Below the pieces are notes generated by a model. It worked only from the letters and a program-made list of their open reading frames with translations. It had not been told where the DNA came from and did not search any database. Below, piece by piece: positions 27,165-35,316 of a stretch of DNA of 64,000 nucleotides. The position numbers and the translations under genes were made by a program. Within the stretch, counting starts at the first letter, position 1. Every line of letters begins with the position of its first letter. The stretch comes from Rhodospirillum rubrum ATCC 11170 (lineage in GTDB: Bacteria; Pseudomonadota; Alphaproteobacteria; Rhodospirillales; Rhodospirillaceae), in the NCBI RefSeq assembly GCF_000013085.1, contig NC_007643.1:915001-979000 (forward strand), written 5' to 3'.

Positions 27165-27810
27165 GTCACTGTCCGAGACGCTGATCATGGTCGGGGCCTC
27201 AAGCCTGCTGGCCACGGTGTTCGGCGTGCCCTTGGGGGTTTTGCTGCTGGTTACCGGCAAGGGGCAGATCCTGGAACGGCCGCTGTTTAACAAGGTCGCC
27301 GGCGCCATCGTCAACGCCACCCGCTCGACCCCCTTCATCATCTTGATGGTGGCGATCATCCCGCTGACCCGGCTGATCGTTGGCACCTCGATCGGCACGG
27401 CGGCGGCCACAGTGCCGCTGGTCATCGCCGCCGTGCCCTTCGTCGCCCGTTTGGTGGAAGCCTCGCTGCGCGAGGTCGATACCGGTCTGGTCGAAGCCGC
27501 CCAGGCGATGGGGGCCTCGCCCGGCCAGATCATCACCAAGGTGATGTTGCCCGAGGCCATGCCCGGGATCACCGCCGGGTTGACGATCACCGTGGTCAGC
27601 CTGATCGGCTATTCGGCGATGGCCGGGGCGGTTGGCGGCGGCGGCCTGGGCGATCTGGGCATCCGCTATGGCTATCAGCGCTTCCAGGCCGAGGTGATGG
27701 TCGCCGTGGTCGTGGTGCTGATCGCCCTGGTCACGGTCGTTCAGGCCGCCGGCGACCGCTTGGCCACTCGCCTCAACAAGCGGGTGGTCCGCCAAGGTCC
27801 GCGTCTTTAG
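27133..27810 (+). CDS. metI: methionine ABC transporter permease
   Basis: A 225-residue inner-membrane permease with about five helices. The EAA loop VEAAQAMGASPGQIITKVML contacts MetN, and ATRSTPFIILMVAIIPLTR is the conserved first part. It starts inside the end of metN, so translation is coupled. Confidence 0.9.
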   Translation: MSPHLIQSLLESLSETLIMVGASSLLATVFGVPLGVLLLVTGKGQILERPLFNKVAGAIVNATRSTPFIILMVAIIPLTRLIVGTSIGTAAATVPLVIAAVPFVARLVEASLREVDTGLVEAAQAMGASPGQIITKVMLPEAMPGITAGLTITVVSLIGYSAMAGAVGGGGLGDLGIRYGYQRFQAEVMVAVVVVLIALVTVVQAAGDRLATRLNKRVVRQGPRL

Positions 27811-27836
27811 ACCCCCCCATTTTCGGGAGCCCCGCC

Positions 27837-29213
27837 ATGTCCACAGCCCACGCCCCCGTCCTCGCGCCGAAGGCGCCGTCCCTGGCCTCCGAGCGCCGCT
27901 ATTGGGCTCCCGAGATCGAAACCCGCTCGCGGGCCGAATGGGATGCCCAAAGCCTGCGTCTTCTCCAGGCCCACCTGCGCTATGCCTATGGCAACGCCCC
28001 CTATTATCGGGCGCGCTTCGATGCCGCCCGCGTCCATCCCGATGATGTGCGCAGCCTTGATGACCTGCGGCGCTTCCCGTTGCTTGACAAGGGCGTGTTG
28101 CGCGCCCGCCAGCAAGCGGTGCCGTTGCTCGGCGATCTGGCCGCCGTTCCCGAAGACGAGGTGGTCTATGTCTCGGCCTCTTCGGGGTCGACCGGCGTGC
28201 CGACGCTTTCGCCCTTCACCGCCGGGGATTTCGACGACTGGATCGATTTCGAGGCCCGCTTGTTCTGGGCTTCGGGCCTGCGTCCGAGCGATCGCTACGC
28301 CCATTCCTTGAACTTCTCGCTGTTCGTCGGCGGCCCCTGCGTGCTTGGCGCCCAGAAGCTGGGGGCGCTGTCGATCCACGCCGGAACCGTGCCCTCGGAT
28401 CGGCTGCTCGCCATCCTCCGCCAGTTCCAGGCGACGGCGATGTGGACGACGCCGTCCTATGCCTGGTACCTGGGCGAAACCGCCGCGAAGGAGGGGATCG
28501 ATCCCCGACGCGATCTGGCGGTGCGGCGGATCTTCGTCGCCGGCGAGCCCGGCGGCTCGATCCCCGAGACCCGCGCCCGCATCGAGGCGCTATGGGGGGC
28601 GCGGGTTTACGACTATTACGGGCTGTCCGACATCTTCGGCGCCTGCGCGGGCATGTGCGAGGAGCGCCAGGGCCTGCATTGGGCCGAGGATCATATCCTG
28701 GTCGAGGTGCTCGATCCGCTGACCGGCGAGCCGGTGGCCGAGGGCGAGCGCGGCGAACTGGTGCTGACCACCCTGCGCAAGCGGGCGCGGCCGCTGATCC
28801 GCTTCCGTGTGGGCGATATCGTGTCGTTCACCAGTGAACCCTGCGCCTGCGGTCGGACCTCGAAGCGGTTGCTCGGCGTCCACGGCCGGGTCGATGACAT
28901 GCTGATCATTCGTGGCGTCAACATCTTCCCCAGCGATATCGAGGCCATCGTTCGCAAGGACCATGACTTCACCGGCGAATACCGTCTGGTGGTCGAGCGC
29001 GTCGACCACCTCGATGCCTTGAGCGTCGAAGTCGAACATCGGGCCGGCCTCAATACCCCGCCCGAAGCTCTGGCGGCGCGGCTGCGCGGCCAGATCAAGG
29101 CGGTGACCGGGGTGGGGGCGCGGGTGGTCGTTCTCGCCCCCGACAGCCTGCCGCGCGCCACCCATAAGGCCAAGCGCATCGACGACCGCCGTACCGGGGT
29201 GTGGACGGCCTGA
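27837..29213 (+). CDS. PaaK-like adenylate-forming acyl-CoA ligase
   Basis: A 458-residue phenylacetate-CoA ligase-family protein. SASSGSTGVPT is the P-loop-like adenylation motif, YYGLSDIFGACAGMCEE the A5-type block, RFRVGDIVSF the ribose-binding Asp block and MLIIRGVNIFPSDIE the hinge. It lies between metI and metQ, with 26 and 47 base gaps, so it belongs to the transport operon. An aryl- or alkyl-carboxylate ligase is odd here; activation of a methylthio- or other sulfur-containing acid after import is possible, but no residue proves it. Confidence 0.82.
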   Translation: MSTAHAPVLAPKAPSLASERRYWAPEIETRSRAEWDAQSLRLLQAHLRYAYGNAPYYRARFDAARVHPDDVRSLDDLRRFPLLDKGVLRARQQAVPLLGDLAAVPEDEVVYVSASSGSTGVPTLSPFTAGDFDDWIDFEARLFWASGLRPSDRYAHSLNFSLFVGGPCVLGAQKLGALSIHAGTVPSDRLLAILRQFQATAMWTTPSYAWYLGETAAKEGIDPRRDLAVRRIFVAGEPGGSIPETRARIEALWGARVYDYYGLSDIFGACAGMCEERQGLHWAEDHILVEVLDPLTGEPVAEGERGELVLTTLRKRARPLIRFRVGDIVSFTSEPCACGRTSKRLLGVHGRVDDMLIIRGVNIFPSDIEAIVRKDHDFTGEYRLVVERVDHLDALSVEVEHRAGLNTPPEALAARLRGQIKAVTGVGARVVVLAPDSLPRATHKAKRIDDRRTGVWTA

Positions 29214-29260
29214 GCCCGGCCATTCCCGTTTCTCCCTAAAAAACCTTTGGAGAAAAAGCC

Positions 29261-30049
29261 ATGAAGCCGTTTTTCAGGGGCGCCCTGGTGGCGCTCGCCC
29301 TTGCCGCGGGGGGATCGGCCGCCCTGGCCGCCGAACCGTTGAAGGTGGGCGTTTCCACCGGGCCTTATGCCGAGATCCTTGAATACGTCGCCGATCTCTA
29401 TCAGAAGCAGGGCGGCGGGCCAGTCAAGGTGGTTGAATTCGCCGATTACACCTTGCCCAACGCGGCGCTGGCCCAGGGTGATATCGATTTCAACAATTTC
29501 CAGCACAAGCCCTATCTCGACAATCAGATCAAGACGCGGGGCTATGATCTGGTGCCGATCGAGAAAAGCATCGTCGTGCCGCTTGGGCTTTATTCCAAGG
29601 GTTTGAAATCGGTGGCTGATCTGAAGGACGGCGCCCAGGTGGCCATCCCCAATGATCCGGCCAATGGCTCGCGCGCCCTGTTGCTGCTCCAGCAGGCCGG
29701 GTTGCTCACCATCGATCCCAAGGCCGGCATCACCGCGACTCCGGCCGAGGTGATCGCCAATCCCAAGCACCTGAAGATCAAGGAAATCGACGCCGCCCAA
29801 TTGCCGCGTTCGCTTGATGATGTCGATCTGGCGGCGGTGACGTTGAATTACGCGGTGGCCGGTGGCCTCAGCCCTAAGCAAGCCCTGGTTCTGGAAGGCG
29901 CCGATACGCCCTGGGGGCTGTGGTTCGTCGCCCAAAGCGCCCATAAGGACGATCCCAGGATCTTGAAATACATCGCCCTTTACCGCAGCCCCGAGGTGAA
30001 GGACTTCATCCTCAAGCGCTTCGACGGCACGATCATTCCGACGTGGTGA
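29261..30049 (+). CDS. metQ: MetQ/NlpA-family methionine-binding protein 2
   Basis: A 262-residue periplasmic protein with a signal peptide (ALVALALAAGGSAALAAE) and no Cys lipobox. EPLKVGVSTGPYAEIL, FNNFQHKPYLDNQI, VAIPNDPANGSRALLLLQQ and DVDLAAVTLNYAV are family blocks. It closes the metN-metI-ligase operon and is a paralogue of the protein at 15.1 kb, with a shared core but different surface segments. Confidence 0.88.
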   Translation: MKPFFRGALVALALAAGGSAALAAEPLKVGVSTGPYAEILEYVADLYQKQGGGPVKVVEFADYTLPNAALAQGDIDFNNFQHKPYLDNQIKTRGYDLVPIEKSIVVPLGLYSKGLKSVADLKDGAQVAIPNDPANGSRALLLLQQAGLLTIDPKAGITATPAEVIANPKHLKIKEIDAAQLPRSLDDVDLAAVTLNYAVAGGLSPKQALVLEGADTPWGLWFVAQSAHKDDPRILKYIALYRSPEVKDFILKRFDGTIIPTW

Positions 30050-30069
30050 GGCGACTTCGGCCAAAAGGA

Positions 30070-30103
30070 AAAGGGCCCGGACGGGGTGGCGTCCGGGCCC
30101 TTT
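30070..30103. terminator. bidirectional terminator after metQ
   Basis: Perfect 13-base arms AAAGGGCCCGGAC and GTCCGGGCCCTTT around an eight-base loop. It ends the metQ operon and also lies just past the small minus-strand reading frame at 30107-30238. Confidence 0.88.
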
Positions 30104-30106
30104 GAT

Positions 30107-30238
30107 TTACCGGGAAAGCTGGGCGCCGGCCTGGGCCCGCCAGGGCCCCAATCCGTCGTCGCCGCGATGCATCAGGGGTATCAGCAAGACCAGCAACAAC
30201 GCCCAGAAGGCGAAGGCGGCCAAGGGTTCCGCGCGCAT
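30107..30238 (-). CDS. small membrane protein, 43 residues
   Basis: A short frame beginning MRAEPLAAFAFWALLLVLL and ending in a basic, Gly/Ala-rich tail. It carries one predicted transmembrane helix (about residues 6-24) and then MHRGDDGLGPWRAQ. Evidence for translation is the strong GGGAGG site eight bases before the ATG and a perfect terminator right after the stop. It lies about 120 bases downstream of cysE on the same strand. Function unknown; a transporter- or oxidase-associated small subunit is one possibility. Confidence 0.5.
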   Translation of the reverse strand: MRAEPLAAFAFWALLLVLLIPLMHRGDDGLGPWRAQAGAQLSR

Positions 30239-30358
30239 GAAAGGACCCTCCCTGTCTGTTTCAGGCACCTGGGTCCGACGGTACTCTATCAGGCTACAAT
30301 GTCAATAGACGATAAGGGTTAGTGTGCGGCTCCTCAGCCGGAGCGGCCGCGCCGGCTT

Positions 30359-31225
30359 TCAGATGGTATAGGCGAACGACTCATAAAGCAGGTCGTTGAG
30401 GATCTGGTCTTCGGTTGGCGCGGCGGCGCGGGTGATGAGCTTGGCGGGGACGCCGGCCACGGTGGTTCCGGCTTCGACCGAGCGCAGCACCACCGATCCG
30501 GCGGCGACCCGGGCGCTGGCGCCGATTTCGATATTGCCGAGGATCTTGGCCCCGGCGCCGATCATCGCCCCCTGGCGAACCTTGGGGTGACGGTCGCCGC
30601 TGTCCTTGCCGGTGCCGCCCAGCGTCACGTTCTGCAACAGGCAGACGTCGTTTTCGACCACCGCCGTTTCACCGACGACAAGGCCGGTGGCGTGATCAAG
30701 GAAAATGCCGCGGCCGAAGCGGGCGGCGGGGTGGATGTCGGTTTGAAAAACATCCGACGAGCGGCTTTGCAGATAAAGGGCGAAGTCGCGTTCGTCGTGA
30801 TGCCACAGCCAATGGGCCAAACGGTGGGTCTGGATGGCGTGGAAGCCCTTGAAATACAAGAAGGGCTCGATGAAGCGCGCGCAGGCCGGATCACGTTCGA
30901 CAACGGCGGCGATATCGGTGCGCAGGTCCTGGGCAATCTCGGGCATGGCCTCGACCGCGCGGTTGAAGGCATCGATGATGATGCCCAGGCCGACCAAATC
31001 GTTTTTCAGGCGGGCAGCGATGCGGTGAAAGGCGGCGGCCTCCAGGGTTGGCTGATTGAGGATGGACTCGACGAACAGCGGCGCCAGCATCGGGGCATGG
31101 GCATAGGCCTCGCGCGCTTCCTGGCGCAGGCGCAGCCACAGGGCGTCGAGAAAGCCTTCACTCGGTGGCACCCCATCGCCCCCCGTGCCGGCGATGACGG
31201 TCAGTCGTCCAAGGGTTGAGCGCAT
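30359..31225 (-). CDS. cysE: serine O-acetyltransferase
   Basis: A 288-residue protein with the helical N-terminal domain (from about LWLRLRQEAREAYAHAP) and the left-handed beta-helix of hexapeptide repeats (HPAARFGRGIFLDHATG to AGVPAKLI). The catalytic region is FLDHATGLVVGET with its His. It acetylates serine to O-acetylserine, the cysteine precursor. It lies next to the mar operon, transcribed in the same direction, with a 219-base gap that contains a perfect palindrome. Confidence 0.92.
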   Translation of the reverse strand: MRSTLGRLTVIAGTGGDGVPPSEGFLDALWLRLRQEAREAYAHAPMLAPLFVESILNQPTLEAAAFHRIAARLKNDLVGLGIIIDAFNRAVEAMPEIAQDLRTDIAAVVERDPACARFIEPFLYFKGFHAIQTHRLAHWLWHHDERDFALYLQSRSSDVFQTDIHPAARFGRGIFLDHATGLVVGETAVVENDVCLLQNVTLGGTGKDSGDRHPKVRQGAMIGAGAKILGNIEIGASARVAAGSVVLRSVEAGTTVAGVPAKLITRAAAPTEDQILNDLLYESFAYTI

Positions 31226-31356
31226 CCTCTGTCCCTCCTTGAGGCGACGGTATGGCTAGGGGGAAATCCGGCGGTGGAGAAAGGGCGCTGGGGAACACCC
31301 CTCCAGTGCGCTTGCCGACTGTCTGGCCGATGGGGTGGTCAATCAATTCAGAACAT

Positions 31357-31373
31357 CTAAATCGTCGATTTAG
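31357..31373. promoter_or_regulatory. palindromic operator candidate upstream of cysE
   Basis: CTAAATCGTCGATTTAG has perfect eight-base arms around one central base. It lies about 130 bases upstream of the cysE start in A+T-rich DNA, in the gap between marK and cysE. It could be a repressor or activator site; the regulator is not known. Confidence 0.5.
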
Positions 31374-31444
31374 CTATCCTTAAGGGTATTGAAAATGGCG
31401 GCCTTCCGCCCGGATGCCGCCATTCCCCACAAAATATTTGGATT

Positions 31445-32857
31445 TCAAGCGCTTGCGCTGACGGTGGTTGTGTAGATTTTTTCCAGCAAAGTCAGGGCGC
31501 CCCGGTAGCCAAGATAGCTGCGCGACAGCACGACTTCATAGGATGCCGGGAAGCCGACCTCGACGATCGCCCCCTTCAATTCCTTGGCAAGGTCGCGTTC
31601 CCAGGTGGTGCCAAACAGGATCGGCGCCTTGTGGCCGAAATCGGTGGCGCGGATCTTTTGGTGGATGGTGTAGCTGTCTTCTTCAAAAGAGACATCGGTG
31701 GCCACGTCATCGGCGATCGCGTGGTAATGGGCGCGGATATCCTCGCGCACCTCCTCGGGCGGATTGTCGGTGATGATCTGCAGCCCCGGTATCAGGCCCA
31801 ACTGGTTTACCAGGAATTTGGTCAAGGCCAGATTATAGGCGCTGTCGCCGATGACGGCGAATTTGGCCGGCAGACCCCACCAGTACTCCGCGTAGAAATC
31901 GGTGAAGTCCTCCAGATAGCGGTAATAAACGGCTTCTTCGGCGGTGATGAAGGCCTCGACCACCGCGCTGTCGAGGCCGGCGAAAGCCGCCACCTCGCGC
32001 AGGAAGGCGCCGGTTTCCTTGGCGCCGATCGGGATGATCGGTCGATGCAGGGTCGGCTGGCCGTATTTGCGGTCCAAATGGCGCGCCGTGTCCAGCCCCA
32101 GCCAGGGCGAGAGCACCAGATTAAAGCCGGCGCGCGGGATGGCCTTCCATTCCGCCACCCCGGCCGATTGCGGGCCGAACAGGATATTGACCTTAAGGCC
32201 GATGCCTTCGAGCAGCCGCTTGATCTCGGTCAAATCACCGCGCCAGAAGGTGTTGTGGTAGGGCAGCAGTGACCAGACATTGACCGTATGGGGCTCGCGG
32301 GCCCCGTCGCGCTCCGCATCGTAATCGCCAACGAACTGGTCGATGATCGCCTTGGTCACCAGTTCGTGGCCGGTGAAGTTATTGCCGCGAAAGCCGCCAG
32401 TCTCGGCATAGACGATCGGCACGCCGCGCTTCTGATAGGGGCCGACCACCGAGCCGATGTCATCGCCGACCAGATCGGGAATACAGCCGGTCAGCACCAC
32501 GAACAGGTCGGCGTCAAGCACCTGCAGCGAGGCGCCGATCAATTCGTCCAGGCGCTCGGCGCCGCCGAAGACCACCTCGCGCTCGGTGGCGTTGGTGCTC
32601 GGCACCACCGCTCCGCCGCCATAGCCGCCGCCCTGGAAGCCATTATAGAAGGCGACGTTCATGAACTGCTTGTCGGCGCAGCCCGGGCCGCAATGGGTGA
32701 TCGGGATCACCCGTGGGATAGCCGAGGCGCTGTGCATGGCGCCGATCGAACAGATATAGCGCACCTGTTCGATCGAATTGGTCTTGGGGGCGGGTGGTGG
32801 CGCGGCCTTCGCCGTGACCTGGGAACGGGACTCTGCATCGGGCATGACGGGGCTCAC
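31445..32857 (-). CDS. marK: methylthio-alkane reductase, NifK-like subunit
   Basis: A 470-residue nitrogenase component 1 beta-type subunit. Cys36, Cys60 (THCGPGC) and Cys125 (VVLTGC) take the places of the three NifK P-cluster ligands. The protein is shorter than NifK because the NifK N-terminal extension is missing. GTG at 32857 overlaps the marD stop (GTGA); ATG at 32845 is an alternative. With MarD it forms the catalytic component that reduces methylthio-alkanes, releasing methanethiol together with ethylene or methane, as described for R. rubrum. Assignment as mar and not nif rests on the sulfur-gene context, the lack of nif genes, and close likeness to the second D/K pair. Confidence 0.88.
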   Translation of the reverse strand: MSPVMPDAESRSQVTAKAAPPPAPKTNSIEQVRYICSIGAMHSASAIPRVIPITHCGPGCADKQFMNVAFYNGFQGGGYGGGAVVPSTNATEREVVFGGAERLDELIGASLQVLDADLFVVLTGCIPDLVGDDIGSVVGPYQKRGVPIVYAETGGFRGNNFTGHELVTKAIIDQFVGDYDAERDGAREPHTVNVWSLLPYHNTFWRGDLTEIKRLLEGIGLKVNILFGPQSAGVAEWKAIPRAGFNLVLSPWLGLDTARHLDRKYGQPTLHRPIIPIGAKETGAFLREVAAFAGLDSAVVEAFITAEEAVYYRYLEDFTDFYAEYWWGLPAKFAVIGDSAYNLALTKFLVNQLGLIPGLQIITDNPPEEVREDIRAHYHAIADDVATDVSFEEDSYTIHQKIRATDFGHKAPILFGTTWERDLAKELKGAIVEVGFPASYEVVLSRSYLGYRGALTLLEKIYTTTVSASA

Positions 32858-34389
32858 TCTGCGGGACGGCGCGGCTGGCCGGCGCTTTGCCGGGCCAGAT
32901 CGAAGGGATCGCGGGCCAGCCAGTCCTGGCGATAGGGCAGGCGGACATGGGCGGCGATGTCTTCGTGGAACTTGCGGTGGGCCAGCACATCGAGGATGGA
33001 TTCACCCAGGTTCAAGATGCCCTGATAGCCCACGGCGATATGTTCATCGCCCAGCGGAATGGCCGGGATGCCCAGGCGCGAGGCCAGCGGCGCCAACCCG
33101 TTGTGGCGGATGATGATGAAATCGGGCTTCACCCGCTGAAGCAGGCCGTAGAACTGGAACTGCTGGCGATTGCCGACGCTGAAATGGCCGACGTCGCCAT
33201 AGTTGTCGACCAGATGGGCAAGGGAATCCTGACGCGGATCCTGGCTGTCGTAGACCGGATCGTGGTGGAAGACCAACGAGCCGTCGACGGTGACGCCCAG
33301 TTCGCGCAGCACCTGGATCATGCCATGGGCATAGGCCGAGCCGGTGGAGACGAAGCCCTTGATGCCCTTGAGCTTCTCGCGCAGGGCCTCAAGCTGTGGC
33401 TTCACCCGGGCGTGCTCGCGGGCGATATAGGCCTCGGCCTGCTCCTCGCGGTGGGTGACGCGGGCGATCTCGCGCAGCCAGGCGTCGGTGCCGGCGAAGC
33501 CATAGGGCATGGGCGCCTTGACCTCGGGAACGCCGAATTCCTGTTCCAGGGCGGCGGCCATATAGGTCGACAGCGTGTAGCAGAAGCCGACGGTTGCCGC
33601 CGCCTCCGACATCTGGGCCAGATCCTCGACGGTGGCGAGATCGACGACGTAGTTCACCCGCAAACCCAATTCGCCGAGCATCGGGCCAAAGACATCCGAT
33701 CCCCACAGATTGATGACGTTGACCAGGTCTTCCTGCTTGCGCTCGGGATTTTTGCGGACGATCTGGCGCAAGATGCCGTGCTGGGTGGCGTCGAAGCCGG
33801 TGCTCCAATGCTTGGATTTGAAGCCCTCGCAGTGCAGCGGTATGACCGGTATGCCGAACTCGGCTTCAAGCTGCGAAGCGACGCTTTCGATGTCGTCGCC
33901 AATGATCGCCGTCGGGCAGGAGGTGGCGATGAAAATGGCCTGGGGGTGATGGCGCTCCCAGGCGTCGCGGATGGTGCGTTCGAGCTTGTCGAGCCCGCCA
34001 TAGACCATGTCGCGTTCGCGCAGGTTGGTGCTGATCAGATGGAGGTTCTCCACCGGCAGGCCGCGGATCGCCAGACCATTGCGGAAGATCGAATTATAGA
34101 TCACCTGACCGGCGCCGCAGCCGATCGGCGAATGCTGGACCAGCACGGCGCCGCGCACGTTGCCGGCTTGGCATTCGACCATCTGTTCGCTACAGACCGA
34201 GCCCTGGCTGAACGGGCTGCGCATCTCGCAGACCCGGCGGGCCTTGGCGCCGCAGGCGCTGCCGCAGCCCTCGCTGCGCGCATAGGCCGATTCCTTGGAC
34301 AGGTCAGAGGCCTTGCCGTCCCAGGCGATGATGGTGCCCAGCCGCTGTTCGCGGCTCTCGACCACCGATGTCTTGAGATTGATGGGCAT
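32854..34389 (-). CDS. marD: methylthio-alkane reductase, NifD-like subunit
   Basis: A 511-residue alpha-type subunit. P-cluster ligands: Cys66, Cys91 (HSPIGCGAG) and Cys158 (IATSCPTAIIGDD). Cys270 in VGFCYTLSTYMAAALEQEFG corresponds to the NifD cysteine that holds the active-site cofactor. An unusual Cys-rich stretch precedes this (SEGCGSACGAKARRVCEM, Cys42, Cys46 and Cys54), absent from the second D-like protein. The active site lies with MarK in the cytoplasm and is fed electrons by MarH. The gene starts 12 bases after marH and overlaps marK by four. Confidence 0.9.
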   Translation of the reverse strand: MPINLKTSVVESREQRLGTIIAWDGKASDLSKESAYARSEGCGSACGAKARRVCEMRSPFSQGSVCSEQMVECQAGNVRGAVLVQHSPIGCGAGQVIYNSIFRNGLAIRGLPVENLHLISTNLRERDMVYGGLDKLERTIRDAWERHHPQAIFIATSCPTAIIGDDIESVASQLEAEFGIPVIPLHCEGFKSKHWSTGFDATQHGILRQIVRKNPERKQEDLVNVINLWGSDVFGPMLGELGLRVNYVVDLATVEDLAQMSEAAATVGFCYTLSTYMAAALEQEFGVPEVKAPMPYGFAGTDAWLREIARVTHREEQAEAYIAREHARVKPQLEALREKLKGIKGFVSTGSAYAHGMIQVLRELGVTVDGSLVFHHDPVYDSQDPRQDSLAHLVDNYGDVGHFSVGNRQQFQFYGLLQRVKPDFIIIRHNGLAPLASRLGIPAIPLGDEHIAVGYQGILNLGESILDVLAHRKFHEDIAAHVRLPYRQDWLARDPFDLARQSAGQPRRPAE

Positions 34390-34401
34390 GGAGCCGCTCC
34401 G

Positions 34402-35277
34402 TTATGAGGCCAGGGCGGGAATCGGCTGGCTCGCCCGTTCGATCTCGATCAATTGGTTGGCCCAGGATGCCGACCAGTCGCGCAGCTCTTGGGCGTTAAG
34501 CGGGGTCGGCACCTTCGAGTCCGTATGGTCGGCGATGCTGCGCGCCAGGGTCCGATAGATCTCGGCCTGGGCGGACTCGGGCGCCGCCTCGATCGTCGTG
34601 CGGCCCTGCAGTTCGGCCTGGGTGACGGTCAGCGAGCGCGGCACGTATTGGACGACCTGGGTCTGGGTGCGGGCGACGAAATCGTCGATGATGTCCCGGT
34701 GGAAATCGGTGTTGATCGAATTGGCGATCACCCCGCCAAGCAGGGCGCCCCCGGCGTTGGAGTACTTCTGAATGCCCTTGAACAGATTGTTCGCGGCATA
34801 GATCGCCATGAAATCCGACGACGACACGGTGAAGACATGTTCGGCGATGCCTTCACGGATCGGCACGGCGAAGCCGCCGCAGACCACGTCGCCCAGCACG
34901 TCGAAGATCACGTAATCAAGATCGAGCTCTTCGAAGACGTTCTGCTGCTTGAGCAGTTCGACGGCGGTGATGATGCCGCGACCGGCGCAGCCGACGCCTG
35001 GCGCCGGACCACCGGCTTCAACGCAATAGATGCCGCCAAAGCCCTGGAAGATCGCCTCATGGGCATCGACGCGGGCGTTCTCGCGCAGCAGGTCGAGCAC
35101 CGAGGGGATGTAATCGCCGCCGCGCAGGGTATTGGTCGAATCGCTTTTGGGGTCGCAGCCGAACTGCATCACCTTGTAGCCGGCCTCGGCCAGGGCGGCG
35201 CTGATATTCGAGGTGGTGGTCGATTTGCCGATGCCACCTTTGCCATAGATGGCGATTTGTTTGGGACTTTTGGCCAT
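34402..35277 (-). CDS. marH: methylthio-alkane reductase Fe protein (NifH-like)
   Basis: A 291-residue NifH-family ATPase. The P-loop is GKGGIGKST (12-20). Cys97 (GVGCAGRG) and Cys133 (DVLGDVVCGGFAVP) hold the single [4Fe-4S] cluster between two subunits. It transfers electrons to MarDK with ATP hydrolysis, and is the only Fe protein gene in the window, so it may also serve the second D/K pair. Arg100 in GCAGRGIITAV sits in the same context as the arginine of R. rubrum NifH that DraT ADP-ribosylates. Confidence 0.92.
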   Translation of the reverse strand: MAKSPKQIAIYGKGGIGKSTTTSNISAALAEAGYKVMQFGCDPKSDSTNTLRGGDYIPSVLDLLRENARVDAHEAIFQGFGGIYCVEAGGPAPGVGCAGRGIITAVELLKQQNVFEELDLDYVIFDVLGDVVCGGFAVPIREGIAEHVFTVSSSDFMAIYAANNLFKGIQKYSNAGGALLGGVIANSINTDFHRDIIDDFVARTQTQVVQYVPRSLTVTQAELQGRTTIEAAPESAQAEIYRTLARSIADHTDSKVPTPLNAQELRDWSASWANQLIEIERASQPIPALAS

Positions 35278-35316
35278 GGTTCTCTCCGTCCTGACACGGG
35301 CTCGCCCAAAGGGGGG

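Noticed and set aside
30239-30310. Sigma-70 promoter (TTGACA on the minus strand at 30300-30305) for the small membrane gene
   Set aside because: The only -10-like TAGAGT is 11 bases away, too close for a normal promoter.
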